Source of the DNA: Amycolatopsis coloradensis
Lineage (GTDB): Bacteria > Actinomycetota > Actinomycetes > Mycobacteriales > Pseudonocardiaceae
Assembly: GCF_001953865.1 (NCBI RefSeq)
Contig: NZ_MQUQ01000001.1
Location: 310,001 to 374,000 of the forward strand
DNA: 64,000 bases
Direction: 5' to 3'
The notes under the pieces are model-generated. The model was not told the origin of the DNA, did no database searches, and worked only from the letters and a program-made list of their open reading frames with translations. Both the position numbers and the translations under genes were made by a program. Of this stretch, positions 8,043 to 15,851 are shown in pieces. Each line of letters opens with the position of its first letter. Position 1 is the stretch's first letter.

Positions 8043-8519
8043 TCACTGGTGCTGGATCTCGGGTTCGGGGTAATCGCCTCGCTTGCGCTCGATGGCGGTG
8101 GTGAGGAGACCCAGAGCGATCATCCCGGCCCCGAGCCCGAGGTGCAGCCAGTTGTCCGCGTGGTTCACCGGCAGGAAGTTGGCACCGGGGTGGTCGGCCG
8201 TGCCCAGGCCGTAGACGCTCAAGAGCAGGTAGATCCCCCCTCCCACCATGAGGAACACGCGGGACGCTGCTGGCGAAGCGGCTCCCGCCAGAATCCCGAT
8301 GGCGCCGAAGGCCAAGTGCACGACGTTGTGCAGCACCGAAATGGCGAATACGTCGAACAACCGTGCGCCTGAATGCGAGCCGGAAAACTCGAGCAGGTCG
8401 AAATGGGTCGTGATGCCCGGGACGAATCCAGCCAAGCCGATCACCAGGAAGACCGCGCCGACGGCGACCGCGGCTTTCTGGGGCGGATGCCGTCGGGCGG
8501 AGGGATGTGCTGGAGTCAT
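8043..8519 (-). CDS. DUF4383-family membrane protein
   Basis: A 158-residue protein with four hydrophobic segments: AAVAVGAVFLVIGLAGFVPG, VLHNVVHLAFGAIGILAG, VFLMVGGGIYLLLSVYGLG and WLHLGLGAGMIALGLLTT. Family-typical polar positions are LHNVVHL and NHADNWLHLGLG, with histidines inside membrane segments. DUF4383 proteins are abundant in actinobacteria and have no established role. ATG at 8519 lacks a clear ribosome binding site. A short similar sequence at 27103-27222 appears to be a decayed paralogue. Confidence 0.85.
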   Translation of the reverse strand: MTPAHPSARRHPPQKAAVAVGAVFLVIGLAGFVPGITTHFDLLEFSGSHSGARLFDVFAISVLHNVVHLAFGAIGILAGAASPAASRVFLMVGGGIYLLLSVYGLGTADHPGANFLPVNHADNWLHLGLGAGMIALGLLTTAIERKRGDYPEPEIQHQ

Positions 8520-8640
8520 AAGCGGCGTTTACCCATCTCGGCGGCGGGAAAACATCCGCTCGGCCTCCGGTCGAGGCACACTCTTTCCGGACTGATCGCC
8601 TGGGGGCTGGTTCGCGTCGACGGATGACTTGAATCGCTTT

Positions 8641-8862
8641 GTGCCACAGCCTCTGGACTTGCCCCTTCCTGGCTACGACCATCTGCCGCAAGGTTCCCTG
8701 GCAGATCGCGTCCGCGCGCTGGACGACGACGATGTCCGGCGGATCTTGGACTACGAGCGCGGCCACGCGGATCGCCCGGCGGTCATCGAAATGCACCTTC
8801 GGCCGGGGATCAGCGACGGCAGCCGGAGAACGCGCCGCCGCCTACGGGTGGCTCGCGGGTGA
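8641..8862 (+). CDS. Small protein with an actinobacterial 'LPGYD...LDYERxHADRP' domain
   Basis: A 73-residue protein with LPLPGYDHLPQGSLADRVRAL and DDVRRILDYERGHADRP. This pattern occurs in small actinobacterial proteins, sometimes annotated as lipid-droplet-associated or DUF8129-like, where a short helical domain ends near an EM(F/L)xxRL segment. Here the C-terminus (RPGISDGSRRTRRRLRVARG) departs from that pattern, so a late frameshift is possible. GTG at 8641 or TTG at 8629 could start it; neither has a strong ribosome binding site. Confidence 0.5.
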   Translation: MPQPLDLPLPGYDHLPQGSLADRVRALDDDDVRRILDYERGHADRPAVIEMHLRPGISDGSRRTRRRLRVARG

Positions 8863-8914
8863 GCACGGCGACCGCCGCCGAGCAGAACCATCGCGGTCTC
8901 GGCTGAAGGGAATC

Positions 8915-9067
8915 ATGAGCACCCCGGAAATCGACCCCGTCACCGCCGAAAGCATGGAGGAAGACGAGGAACACACGGAACCGACCCTCGGCGACCAGGA
9001 TCCGGGCGAGAACCCCGAATCAATAGAGGACCGCAACGAAGACAGCAGCGGCATGCCACTGGCTTGA
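8915..9067 (+). CDS. Short acidic protein, unknown function
   Basis: A 50-residue, strongly acidic protein starting MSTPEIDPVTAESMEEDEE, with no hydrophobic segment. GAAGGG lies 4-5 nt before ATG 8915. Composition resembles small disordered actinobacterial proteins. It follows the 8641 gene by 52 nt. Support is limited to the ribosome binding site and codon pattern. Confidence 0.45.
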   Translation: MSTPEIDPVTAESMEEDEEHTEPTLGDQDPGENPESIEDRNEDSSGMPLA

Positions 9068-9290
9068 CGGTGGCGAGTTCGTGCCGGTTTGCCATCGCCT
9101 GTTTCCGGCTTCGACGCGGTCCGGCCGGTCGATCGGCCATCGCCTTCGGCGGGCTCCGCCCGGCGTAGCGCGGGCGTACGCCTCCAGGCGCATTCGCCCC
9201 CCGGCCACCAATTCCGGTGGTCAGGAGTATCCGCTTCACCACGGGGTAAATCCAGAGAGTTGCCCCACTCGCCTGCCGCTGGAGGACCAC

Positions 9291-10310
9291 ATGGCCGACC
9301 TACCGACTCGCGACGCCGCGACACTGCCCGGCGACGTACGGGACTGGCTACGCTCGCACACCAGCACGGCCGCGGATTGGCCTGCCTCGAGGTTGATGGC
9401 CGCCAAAGGCGACACCACGATCAGCGTCGTGCTTCCGGCCCGCAACGAAGCCGCCACGGTCGGGGTGATCGTGGAGATGATCCGAGAGTCCCTGATGCGC
9501 CGGTACCCGCTCATCGACGAGCTGGTCGTGGTCGACTCCTGCTCGACGGACGCGACGGCGAGGGTGGCCGCCGAGGCGGGAGCCCGCGTCGTGCGCCAGG
9601 ACGAGGCGCTACCGGAACTGGGTGTTCAACGCGGCAAGGGCGAGGCGCTGTGGAAGGGACTCGCCTCCACATCGGGTGACTTGGTCGCCTTCATCGACGC
9701 CGATCTGATCGGCTGTCCGCCGGAGTTCGTCACCGGATTGCTCGGGCCGCTGCTGGCCGATCCCGGCATCGTCTACGTGAAGGGATGCTATCGCCGCCCG
9801 CTGGTACACCAGGGGCGGGTGGAGCCGGACGGGGGCGGCCGCGTCACCGAACTGGTCGCACGGCCGTTGCTGAACCTGTATTGGCCACGGCTGGCCGGAT
9901 TCGTCCAGCCGCTGGGCGGTGAGTACGCCGGCCGCCGGGAAGTGCTGGAGTCGGTGCCGTTCGCCACTCAGTACGGGGTCGAGATCGGGCTGCTCATCGA
10001 TCTGCTGAACCGGGCCGGACTCGACGCGCTGGCCCAGGTGGATCTGGGCCAGAGACGGCATCGGCATCAAGAGACCGAGGCGCTCGCGGTGATGTCGACG
10101 CAGATCATGCTGACCGCTTTCGCCCGCCTGGCGCGGGAGGGCAGGGACGGTCTGAATGCCGCGACGGCGACGCTCGCGCAGTTCCGCCACGTCCCCACCA
10201 CCGGCGGGGGCACGGAACGCCAGGTGGTGCTCAACGAGATCGAAGTACCCGAAAGACCCCCGTTGGCCACCGTGCGAGAGCGTGCGGCGAAAGTACCGGT
10301 GAGGGCATGA
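9291..10310 (+). CDS. gpgS: Glucosyl-3-phosphoglycerate synthase (GT81, GpgS-type)
   Basis: A 339-residue GT-A-fold glycosyltransferase matching the GpgS family along its length: SVVLPARNEAATVG (nucleotide-sugar site), VVVDSCSTDATA, QRGKGEALWKGLA, FIDADLIG (Asp-x-Asp metal site), GCYRRPL, GGGRVTELVARPLL and QPLGGEYAG with YGVEIGLL. GpgS transfers glucose from a nucleoside diphosphate to 3-phosphoglycerate, the first step towards glucosylglycerate and, in mycobacteria and relatives, methylglucose lipopolysaccharides that bind fatty acyl chains. GGAGGA lies 5 nt before ATG 9291. The downstream GT4 gene overlaps by 4 nt (ATGA), so the two are co-translated. No phosphatase (GpgP) gene is adjacent. 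Confidence 0.87.
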   Translation: MADLPTRDAATLPGDVRDWLRSHTSTAADWPASRLMAAKGDTTISVVLPARNEAATVGVIVEMIRESLMRRYPLIDELVVVDSCSTDATARVAAEAGARVVRQDEALPELGVQRGKGEALWKGLASTSGDLVAFIDADLIGCPPEFVTGLLGPLLADPGIVYVKGCYRRPLVHQGRVEPDGGGRVTELVARPLLNLYWPRLAGFVQPLGGEYAGRREVLESVPFATQYGVEIGLLIDLLNRAGLDALAQVDLGQRRHRHQETEALAVMSTQIMLTAFARLAREGRDGLNAATATLAQFRHVPTTGGGTERQVVLNEIEVPERPPLATVRERAAKVPVRA

Positions 10311-11509
10311 CCATGCGAGTGCTGATCAACGCCGGGCCTTGGCTCACCGTCCCGCCCAACGGATACGGCGGCATCGAGAACGTCGTCGCGACCTTGGTCC
10401 CGGAGCTGCGCCGGCGCGGGGTGCGTGTCGTGCTGGCCACCGTCGGCGAGGGCGGCCTGCCCGTCGACGAAGTCGTGTCCGCCTACGACAAGCCGCAGTT
10501 CCATCAGTTGCAGCGGCCGTACAACCGGGTGATGGGCTGCGCCACCGCCCATATGCAGCGCGTGGTCGCGACAGTGCGGGAGCGGGCGGACATCGACCTG
10601 GTGCATGACCATCTCGAGGCGGTCGGCCCGGCGGTGCTGGGGGCGATGGGTGCCTCCGGTCCGCCGGTGCTGCACACCCTGCACTGGGATCTGACCAAAC
10701 ATCCGGAGTTCTACGGCTCGTTCGACGGTGGCGGCCGGATGTTCGTCAACGGTGTTTCCGCCTCGCAGCTGGCCAGGGCGCCCGAAGCGCTGCGTGCGGC
10801 CAGTCTCGGGCCGGTGCTGTTGGCGACGCCGCTGGCCGAGGACGCCCACCTCAAGCCGCAGCCCGCGAAGGCCGATTACTTCACGGTGCTGGGCCGGATC
10901 ACTCCGGGCAAGGGGCAGCACATCGCGGCACGCCTGGCGCGTTCGGCGGGGCTGAACCTGATCCTCGCCGGACCTGTCGGCCCTTACCGGGGGCCTGCCG
11001 AGCTGTCCGCGGCGCTGGCCGCGGATCCCGACGCCGCGAGCAATCCGGATATCCGGTATTGGTGCGACGAGGTGCGGCCCTGGGTCGATGGCGTTCGTGT
11101 CCGCTGGGTCGGTTCCCTGCCCGCGCGGGAACGCGACGAACTGCTCACCCGCGCGGTGGCCAGTGTGTTCCCGCTCGAGTGGGAGGAGCCGGGAGGAACC
11201 GCCGTGGTCGAGTCGCTGGCGCTGGGCACCCCGGTGGTCGGCTATCGCCGCGGTTGCCTGCCGGAGTTGATCGACGAGGCCAGGACCGGCTTCCTGGTGG
11301 ACGCCGGCGACGAGGACGGGCTGGTGCGCGGTTTGAGAGCGGCCACCGCGCTCACCTCGGCCTCGTGCAGGGGCGCGGCGGCCCGTCGCTTCGCGCCGAG
11401 TGTGATGGCTGAACGGTATCTGGAGCTGTACGAAACCGTGCTGGACCGGGCAGCCGTCTCCGACGGCAGCCCGCTGGCGGCGGAAACGGCGGTCGCGGCA
11501 CCGGCGTGA
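10307..11509 (+). CDS. GT4-family glycosyltransferase
   Basis: A 400-residue GT-B-fold enzyme. The N-terminal acceptor domain has a glycine-rich loop (PPNGYGGIENVV), HDHLEAVGPAV and HTLHWDLTKHPEFY. The C-terminal donor domain has TVLGRITPGKGQ, VRWVGSLPARERDELL, and the retaining GT4 E-x7-E signature in EEPGGTAVVESLALGTPVVG. The acceptor is unknown; co-translation with gpgS (ATGA overlap at 10307) suggests a step acting on glucosylglycerate or a derived oligosaccharide. A 25-bp-arm palindrome lies downstream between this gene and the convergent dehydrogenase operon. Confidence 0.85.
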   Translation: MTMRVLINAGPWLTVPPNGYGGIENVVATLVPELRRRGVRVVLATVGEGGLPVDEVVSAYDKPQFHQLQRPYNRVMGCATAHMQRVVATVRERADIDLVHDHLEAVGPAVLGAMGASGPPVLHTLHWDLTKHPEFYGSFDGGGRMFVNGVSASQLARAPEALRAASLGPVLLATPLAEDAHLKPQPAKADYFTVLGRITPGKGQHIAARLARSAGLNLILAGPVGPYRGPAELSAALAADPDAASNPDIRYWCDEVRPWVDGVRVRWVGSLPARERDELLTRAVASVFPLEWEEPGGTAVVESLALGTPVVGYRRGCLPELIDEARTGFLVDAGDEDGLVRGLRAATALTSASCRGAAARRFAPSVMAERYLELYETVLDRAAVSDGSPLAAETAVAAPA

Positions 11510-11579
11510 CCGCCGTCCTCCCTCGGCACGGACAACCGGACACGCCTTAGACGGTTGATCAGTGAATCATGTGCAGCTC

Positions 11580-11690
11580 TGTAGGCACTGTGACTGTCTG
11601 TGAGGAAGTTTTCCGAGTCCAATCGTTCTACTGATGGCCGTGTTTCCGTGCGGCAAGGCCTCGTTGCCTACGCTCAGGGCCAATGCCGGA
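11580..11690 (+). repeat. Dispersed ~110-bp repeat, copy 2 (plus orientation)
   Basis: This matches 5113-5226 in inverted orientation over about 110 nt, with the shared core CAAGGCCTCGTTGCC. It is intergenic, next to the perfect palindrome at 11713. Both copies translate to the same non-protein-like string (RQGLVAxAQGQCR), a likely source of false gene calls. Confidence 0.7.
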
Positions 11691-11712
11691 GCGTAAGTAT
11701 CAGCGGTTCGAC

Positions 11713-11763
11713 GTGTGAAGGCCTTTTTCCTTGCGCCAGGCGCAAGGAAAAAGGCCTTCACAC
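11713..11763. repeat. 51-bp perfect palindrome between convergent genes
   Basis: Arms of 25 bp (11713-11737 and 11739-11763, starting GTGTGAAGGCC) are perfect complements around one central base. Each strand therefore reads a GC stem with a run of five T or A. It sits between the GT4 gene and the minus-strand operon ending at 11802, so a bidirectional terminator is the simplest role. Confidence 0.85.
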
Positions 11764-11801
11764 GCTTTGGTATTCCCCGCAGGACCGCACTTCACACTCA
11801 T

Positions 11802-12905
11802 CTAGTCGAAGGTGAACACCGCCTGCAGGACGTGCCGTCGTCGCTCGGCGAGGTCGGAGAGCAGTTCGGGCGCCTTCTCCACCGGGACCAGGTCGGTGAC
11901 GACCTGGTCCCGGATCCCCTGGCCCTCGGCACGCAGCAGATCGATCGTCTCCGCGGACAGCCGTTCACGGTCCCACAGATGGCCGAGCCCGCGTGGCACG
12001 CGCCCGATCTGCGCGCACCGCAGGGCGAGGCCGTTGTGATGGAACTCTTCACCGAGCCGGACGGCGTCCGCTCCGCTTTGGTAGAACGCCAGATCCACCA
12101 CGGTGCCCTGCGGTCGCAGGAGCCGGAGCGCGGTCGCCAGACTTTCGGCCTGCCCCCGGCACTGGAACACGACGTCCGCGCCGCGGTCGCCGGGCCGGTG
12201 CCGCCAGCGCGCCTTCAGTTCGGCCGCCGGATCGCACGCGCCCGGGTCGAAGGTGGTGAAGCCCAGCGCCTCGGCGACCTCCCGGCGACGCGCGGTGGTC
12301 TCCACCAGCACCACCTCGGCGGCCCCGTGGCGCCGGGCGAACAGGGCGGTGAGCAACCCCACCACGCCGGCTCCGGTGACGGCCACCCGCCTGCCGAGGA
12401 CCCCGTCGGCGAGGGAGCGGACATCACCACCGTGGACGTCCGCCGCCGCATGCAGCAGGCCGTTGGCACAAATCGGGCCCATATGGGCGATGTAGATGCC
12501 GAGCACCGGGTCGAGGTCCGGGGGCACCGGCACGGCCCGCTCGGCCAACGGGTCCGCTCGGTGCCCGCCGCGGTGGCCGTAGGTCATCGCCACCACCGTG
12601 CCCGCCTCGAAACCGGGTGCTCTGCTGGCGGCGATCAGACCGGTCTGCATGTATCCCCATCGCAGCACCGGGAACGCCGCGGAATTCGCGCCGTCGCGGT
12701 GGAACAGTCCGGTTTCGCTGTCCCAGCGAGTATGCAGCTGCGGATGGCTGCCCTTGAAGAAACTCAGATCGGTACCGGCGGACAGTCCACTGTAGAGCGT
12801 CCGGACGTCGAAGGCGCCCTCGGGCAACGGCGGACGCGGCGGTTCGGTGCGCAGTTCCACCTCCCCCGGGCCGGTCACGACCAGTACCCGGTCACCGGAG
12901 GACAT
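11802..12905 (-). CDS. Zinc-type medium-chain dehydrogenase, sugar-locus paralogue A
   Basis: A 367-residue MDR-superfamily oxidoreductase. It has a GroES-like N-terminal domain (residues about 20-160) and a Rossmann domain with VAVTGAGVVGLLTALFARRHGA binding NAD(P). It shares LRLGEEFHHN-type (here RLGEEFHHNGLAL) and SQIG/AQIG segments with the dehydrogenase at 17936-18985, so the two are paralogues in one operon. The usual catalytic-zinc Cys and structural-zinc Cys4 loop are not obvious, so it may be a zinc-free member. It overlaps the upstream Gfo/Idh/MocA gene by 14 nt and is the last gene of the left operon. ATG at 12905 gives MSSGDRVLVVTGPGEVEL, the expected first strand. A role in oxidising a sugar hydroxyl is inferred from context. 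Confidence 0.8.
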   Translation of the reverse strand: MSSGDRVLVVTGPGEVELRTEPPRPPLPEGAFDVRTLYSGLSAGTDLSFFKGSHPQLHTRWDSETGLFHRDGANSAAFPVLRWGYMQTGLIAASRAPGFEAGTVVAMTYGHRGGHRADPLAERAVPVPPDLDPVLGIYIAHMGPICANGLLHAAADVHGGDVRSLADGVLGRRVAVTGAGVVGLLTALFARRHGAAEVVLVETTARRREVAEALGFTTFDPGACDPAAELKARWRHRPGDRGADVVFQCRGQAESLATALRLLRPQGTVVDLAFYQSGADAVRLGEEFHHNGLALRCAQIGRVPRGLGHLWDRERLSAETIDLLRAEGQGIRDQVVTDLVPVEKAPELLSDLAERRRHVLQAVFTFD

Positions 12906-13917
12906 CGTGGGCCTCCGGCAGCCGGACCGGCGCGCCCTCGCGCGCCGAACGAGCGATCGCGCAGGCGAGCCGATGGGTTCGCAGCGCGTCCGAGTACGGT
13001 GTGCGCAGGTCTTCCCCGCGACCGAGCACGGCGTCGACGAACGCGCGGTCCGCTGCCCGCTTCGCACCTTCGGGATCGATCGGCCGCATCTGGGGCGCTG
13101 CGTCCCCGTTCCGCATCTCCAGCGCGTCCTCGGTCAGCGTCAGCGCCAAGCCGTCCGCGCAGATCTCCAGACCCGCCCGATGTTTCCAGCGCAGAAGACA
13201 GGTCGCCGCGAGCGTGCCGACCGCGCCGTCGCGGAACCGCAGGTTCGCCACGGTGGCACCGTCGACGTCGAAGTCCGTTGTGCCGGGCGAATCCGGGGGC
13301 CTGCCGTCGGCGAAGGCGTGCACCTCGGCCACCTCGCCGACCAGGAGACGAGCCAGATCCAGCACGTGGATGGCCTGCTCGATGACCTGCCCCCCGGACC
13401 GGCTCCGGTTCGCCCACCAGCTCACCGGAGGGATCTTGTCCAGCCAGGCGCCCATCAGTAAGCGCACGTCGTGGTCGGCGAGCACTTCACGAGCCCAGCC
13501 GACGGCAGGCGAGTACCGCCAGTGGTGTCCGACCGAGGCCACCACCCCGGTCTGCTCCAGTCGTTCCGCGATCGTCTCGGCGGTGGCGGCGTCCAGGCCG
13601 AGCGGCTTCTCCACGAACAGGGCCGCGCCGGCTTCGGCCACCCTGAGTTCCACCGGCCCGTGCGCGAACGGCGGCACGCACACGTAAACGGCGTCGACAC
13701 CGGAGTCCAGCACCGCCTGGGCGTCGGGAACCGCACGAAGCCCGAAATCCGTGGCGAAGGACCGGGCCCGGTCCGGATCGACATCCGTCACCGAGATCAG
13801 CCGCGTGTCGTCGAACTCCGCCAGCATCCCGGCATGCCGCCGGGCCACCCCACCCGCACCCACAAAACCGATCCGGCATCCCGCCACGGCAACTCCCCGG
13901 GGTCGATGGACAGTCAT
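12892..13917 (-). CDS. Gfo/Idh/MocA-family oxidoreductase
   Basis: A 341-residue NAD(P)-dependent oxidoreductase. The Rossmann half has IGFVGAGGVARRHAG and VDAVYVCVPPFAHG. The EKP motif with the cofactor/catalytic lysine is in ALFVEKPLGLD, followed by VGHHWRYSPAVGW. The C-terminal alpha/beta half contains GGQVIEQAIHVLDLARLL, with the conserved His of the family. Members oxidise or reduce sugar carbons, often at C2 or C3 of glycosides or inositols. It is part of the six-gene left operon. ATG at 13917 is the first methionine before the nucleotide-binding strand; the upstream open frame is not protein-like. Confidence 0.88.
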   Translation of the reverse strand: MTVHRPRGVAVAGCRIGFVGAGGVARRHAGMLAEFDDTRLISVTDVDPDRARSFATDFGLRAVPDAQAVLDSGVDAVYVCVPPFAHGPVELRVAEAGAALFVEKPLGLDAATAETIAERLEQTGVVASVGHHWRYSPAVGWAREVLADHDVRLLMGAWLDKIPPVSWWANRSRSGGQVIEQAIHVLDLARLLVGEVAEVHAFADGRPPDSPGTTDFDVDGATVANLRFRDGAVGTLAATCLLRWKHRAGLEICADGLALTLTEDALEMRNGDAAPQMRPIDPEGAKRAADRAFVDAVLGRGEDLRTPYSDALRTHRLACAIARSAREGAPVRLPEAHDVLR

Positions 13918-13969
13918 CGTCTCCGGATACCCGCCACCGGACGAGACAACCGCGCCGGTTCCGAAAAGC

Positions 13970-15850
13970 TCAGTCCTGCCCGCCTCCGAGCACGTCGAGG
14001 ACGAACAGCGGTGCCGCGGCCGCCCACGCCTGCGGTGAACACGAATGCGGGTAGGGCACCGGTTCCGGAGTCTCGTCACGGCCGAAACCGGCCATCACCT
14101 CCGGCAGCCGGTACTGGAATCGCGCGGCGGCGGCGAGCAGATCCCCGGCCATCGCGGCGGCCTCCGCGGTGAAGCCGTAGCGGGCGAGTCCGGCGATGGC
14201 CAGCGCCGTGTCGTGCGGCCAGACACCACCGTTGTGATACGAAAGCGGGTGATATCCAGGCTGTCCGGCGGCCACCGTGCGCAGTCCCCAGCCACTGGAG
14301 AACTCCTTGGCCGACAGGCGCCGGGCCACCGCGGCGGCCTGCGGGCGGTCCAGCAGTCCGCTCCACAACAGGTGACCGGCGTTCGAGCCGAGCCGGTCCA
14401 CCCGTCGCCATCGGCCGTCGAGCGCGATGGCCGGGAAATCCGCTTCGCTGAGCCAGAAATCGGTGCGGAACCGGATGCGGAGGTCGTCGGCGGCTCTCTC
14501 GAGACGCTCGGCCGTCGCAGCGTCCCGCCAGACTTCGCGGGCGAGGCGGGCGGTGTGCTTGAGCGCTTCGTAGGCGTAACCCTGAACCTCGGCCGCCGCG
14601 ATGGGGCCGGTGGCCGCTTCCCCGGTCGAGAAGGCGATCGAGTCCGCGGAATCCTTCCAGCACTGGTGGATCAGCCCGGGTGTGTCGGTGGGATAGACCA
14701 GATAGCCGTGGCTGTCGAGGCCACCGTGGCGTTCCATCCACCCGAGGGCGGCCCGTGCCGCCGGTTCCAGCTCCGTGGCGGCCGTTCCCGCCAGGCCCCG
14801 TTCCTGCAGTCTTCCCAGCAGGACCAGGAAAAGCGGGGTCGCGTCCACGGTGCCGTAGTACCGCGAGTAGGGCACCTGGCCGAACACGCTCAGTTCTCCG
14901 GAGCGGAGTTCGTGCGGGATCTTCCCCGGCTCCTCGCACCGGTCCGGCCGGAGTTCGGCGCCCTGACAGGCGGCCAGCGCGCGCAACGTCGTGACGGCCA
15001 GCCCGGGCGCGTAGGGCAGCGCGGCGAGTGCGGTGATGAGGCTGTCCCGGCCGAAGAGGGTGAGGAACCACGGTGCTCCCGCGCCCGGGACCCGTGCCCC
15101 CGGCACGCCAGGTACCGGTACCAGCAACGACGCGAGGTCCTCCACTCCCCGGTGGACGGCCTCGCGCAGATGCCGATCCCCGATCGCGGGCAAGGTGAAC
15201 CCGGCACGGAACTCTTGGTGCACCGCACGGCGGGCCGCGCGCAGCCGGGCGGTGGACGGCGGACGGTGACCGGAGACCGAGACGCCGATCTCGTAGACGG
15301 CCTCGGCGTGTGGGGCCAGTTCGGCGCGCAGGCGCAGCCCACCCGGCGCCGCGGTCGCGGCGGCTCCGGCGAACAAGGTGGTCACCTTGACGAAGTCCGC
15401 CCGCCGGTAGGAGAACACCGTGGTGCCGTCGGTCACCTCCGCGGTGCGCCGTCCGCCGGGCTTGTCGTAACTCCGGTCGCTGCGCAGCTCGAATTGGTCG
15501 GCGAAGTCGGCCTCGGCCCGGTAGCCGAACTCGATGGTCTGGTGACGGCCGAGCAGTTCCCGGACGCGCAGCCGCTCGGTCAGTCCGTCCTTCCCGAGTG
15601 CCTGCGTGCGAAAGACGGCGAACGGCGGTGTGCCACCCCGCGCGGCCGAGGGTACGAGCACGGTTTCCGCGCTTTCGGTGTCCCGGCGCGCCGACAACGG
15701 CACCAGTCGCTGCCCCTCCACGCGCAACTGCCAGACCGAGAGGTGACGGGTGTCCTCGGCGAACAGGCCCGTGGTCCGGCCCGGCGGGACGTCCCCGGAT
15801 TCGTCGGTGAGCAGGAAGGTGGTTCCCGCTGTCAGTACCGGCTCCGTCAC
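13970..15850 (-). CDS. Glycogen-debranching-type glucosidase (GDE N-terminal domain plus (alpha/alpha)6 catalytic domain)
   Basis: A 626-residue protein. Residues about 5-190 are the beta-rich GDE N-terminal domain (TTFLLTDESGDVPPGRTTGLFAEDTRHL). Residues about 220-620 are an amylo-alpha-1,6-glucosidase-like (alpha/alpha)6 barrel, with GAPWFLTLFGRDSLITALAAL, KIPHELRSGE, YYGTVDATPLFLVLLGRL, CWKDSADSIAFSTG and SYHNGGVWPHDTALAIAGL. Acidic residues in GRDS, the KDSxD segment and PHD are typical of the active site. It would hydrolyse alpha-linked glucosides. GTG at 15850 lies one nucleotide after the stop of the upstream gene, so the two are translationally coupled. No signal peptide is present, so it acts inside the cell on imported sugar. 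Confidence 0.85.
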   Translation of the reverse strand: MTEPVLTAGTTFLLTDESGDVPPGRTTGLFAEDTRHLSVWQLRVEGQRLVPLSARRDTESAETVLVPSAARGGTPPFAVFRTQALGKDGLTERLRVRELLGRHQTIEFGYRAEADFADQFELRSDRSYDKPGGRRTAEVTDGTTVFSYRRADFVKVTTLFAGAAATAAPGGLRLRAELAPHAEAVYEIGVSVSGHRPPSTARLRAARRAVHQEFRAGFTLPAIGDRHLREAVHRGVEDLASLLVPVPGVPGARVPGAGAPWFLTLFGRDSLITALAALPYAPGLAVTTLRALAACQGAELRPDRCEEPGKIPHELRSGELSVFGQVPYSRYYGTVDATPLFLVLLGRLQERGLAGTAATELEPAARAALGWMERHGGLDSHGYLVYPTDTPGLIHQCWKDSADSIAFSTGEAATGPIAAAEVQGYAYEALKHTARLAREVWRDAATAERLERAADDLRIRFRTDFWLSEADFPAIALDGRWRRVDRLGSNAGHLLWSGLLDRPQAAAVARRLSAKEFSSGWGLRTVAAGQPGYHPLSYHNGGVWPHDTALAIAGLARYGFTAEAAAMAGDLLAAAARFQYRLPEVMAGFGRDETPEPVPYPHSCSPQAWAAAAPLFVLDVLGGGQD

Positions 15851-15851
15851 G

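Noticed and set aside
11715..13385. A 556-codon plus-strand frame starting MKAFFLAPGARKKAF
   Set aside because: Its start lies inside the perfect palindrome, which gives the same peptide on both strands, and the rest is antisense to the dehydrogenase operon.
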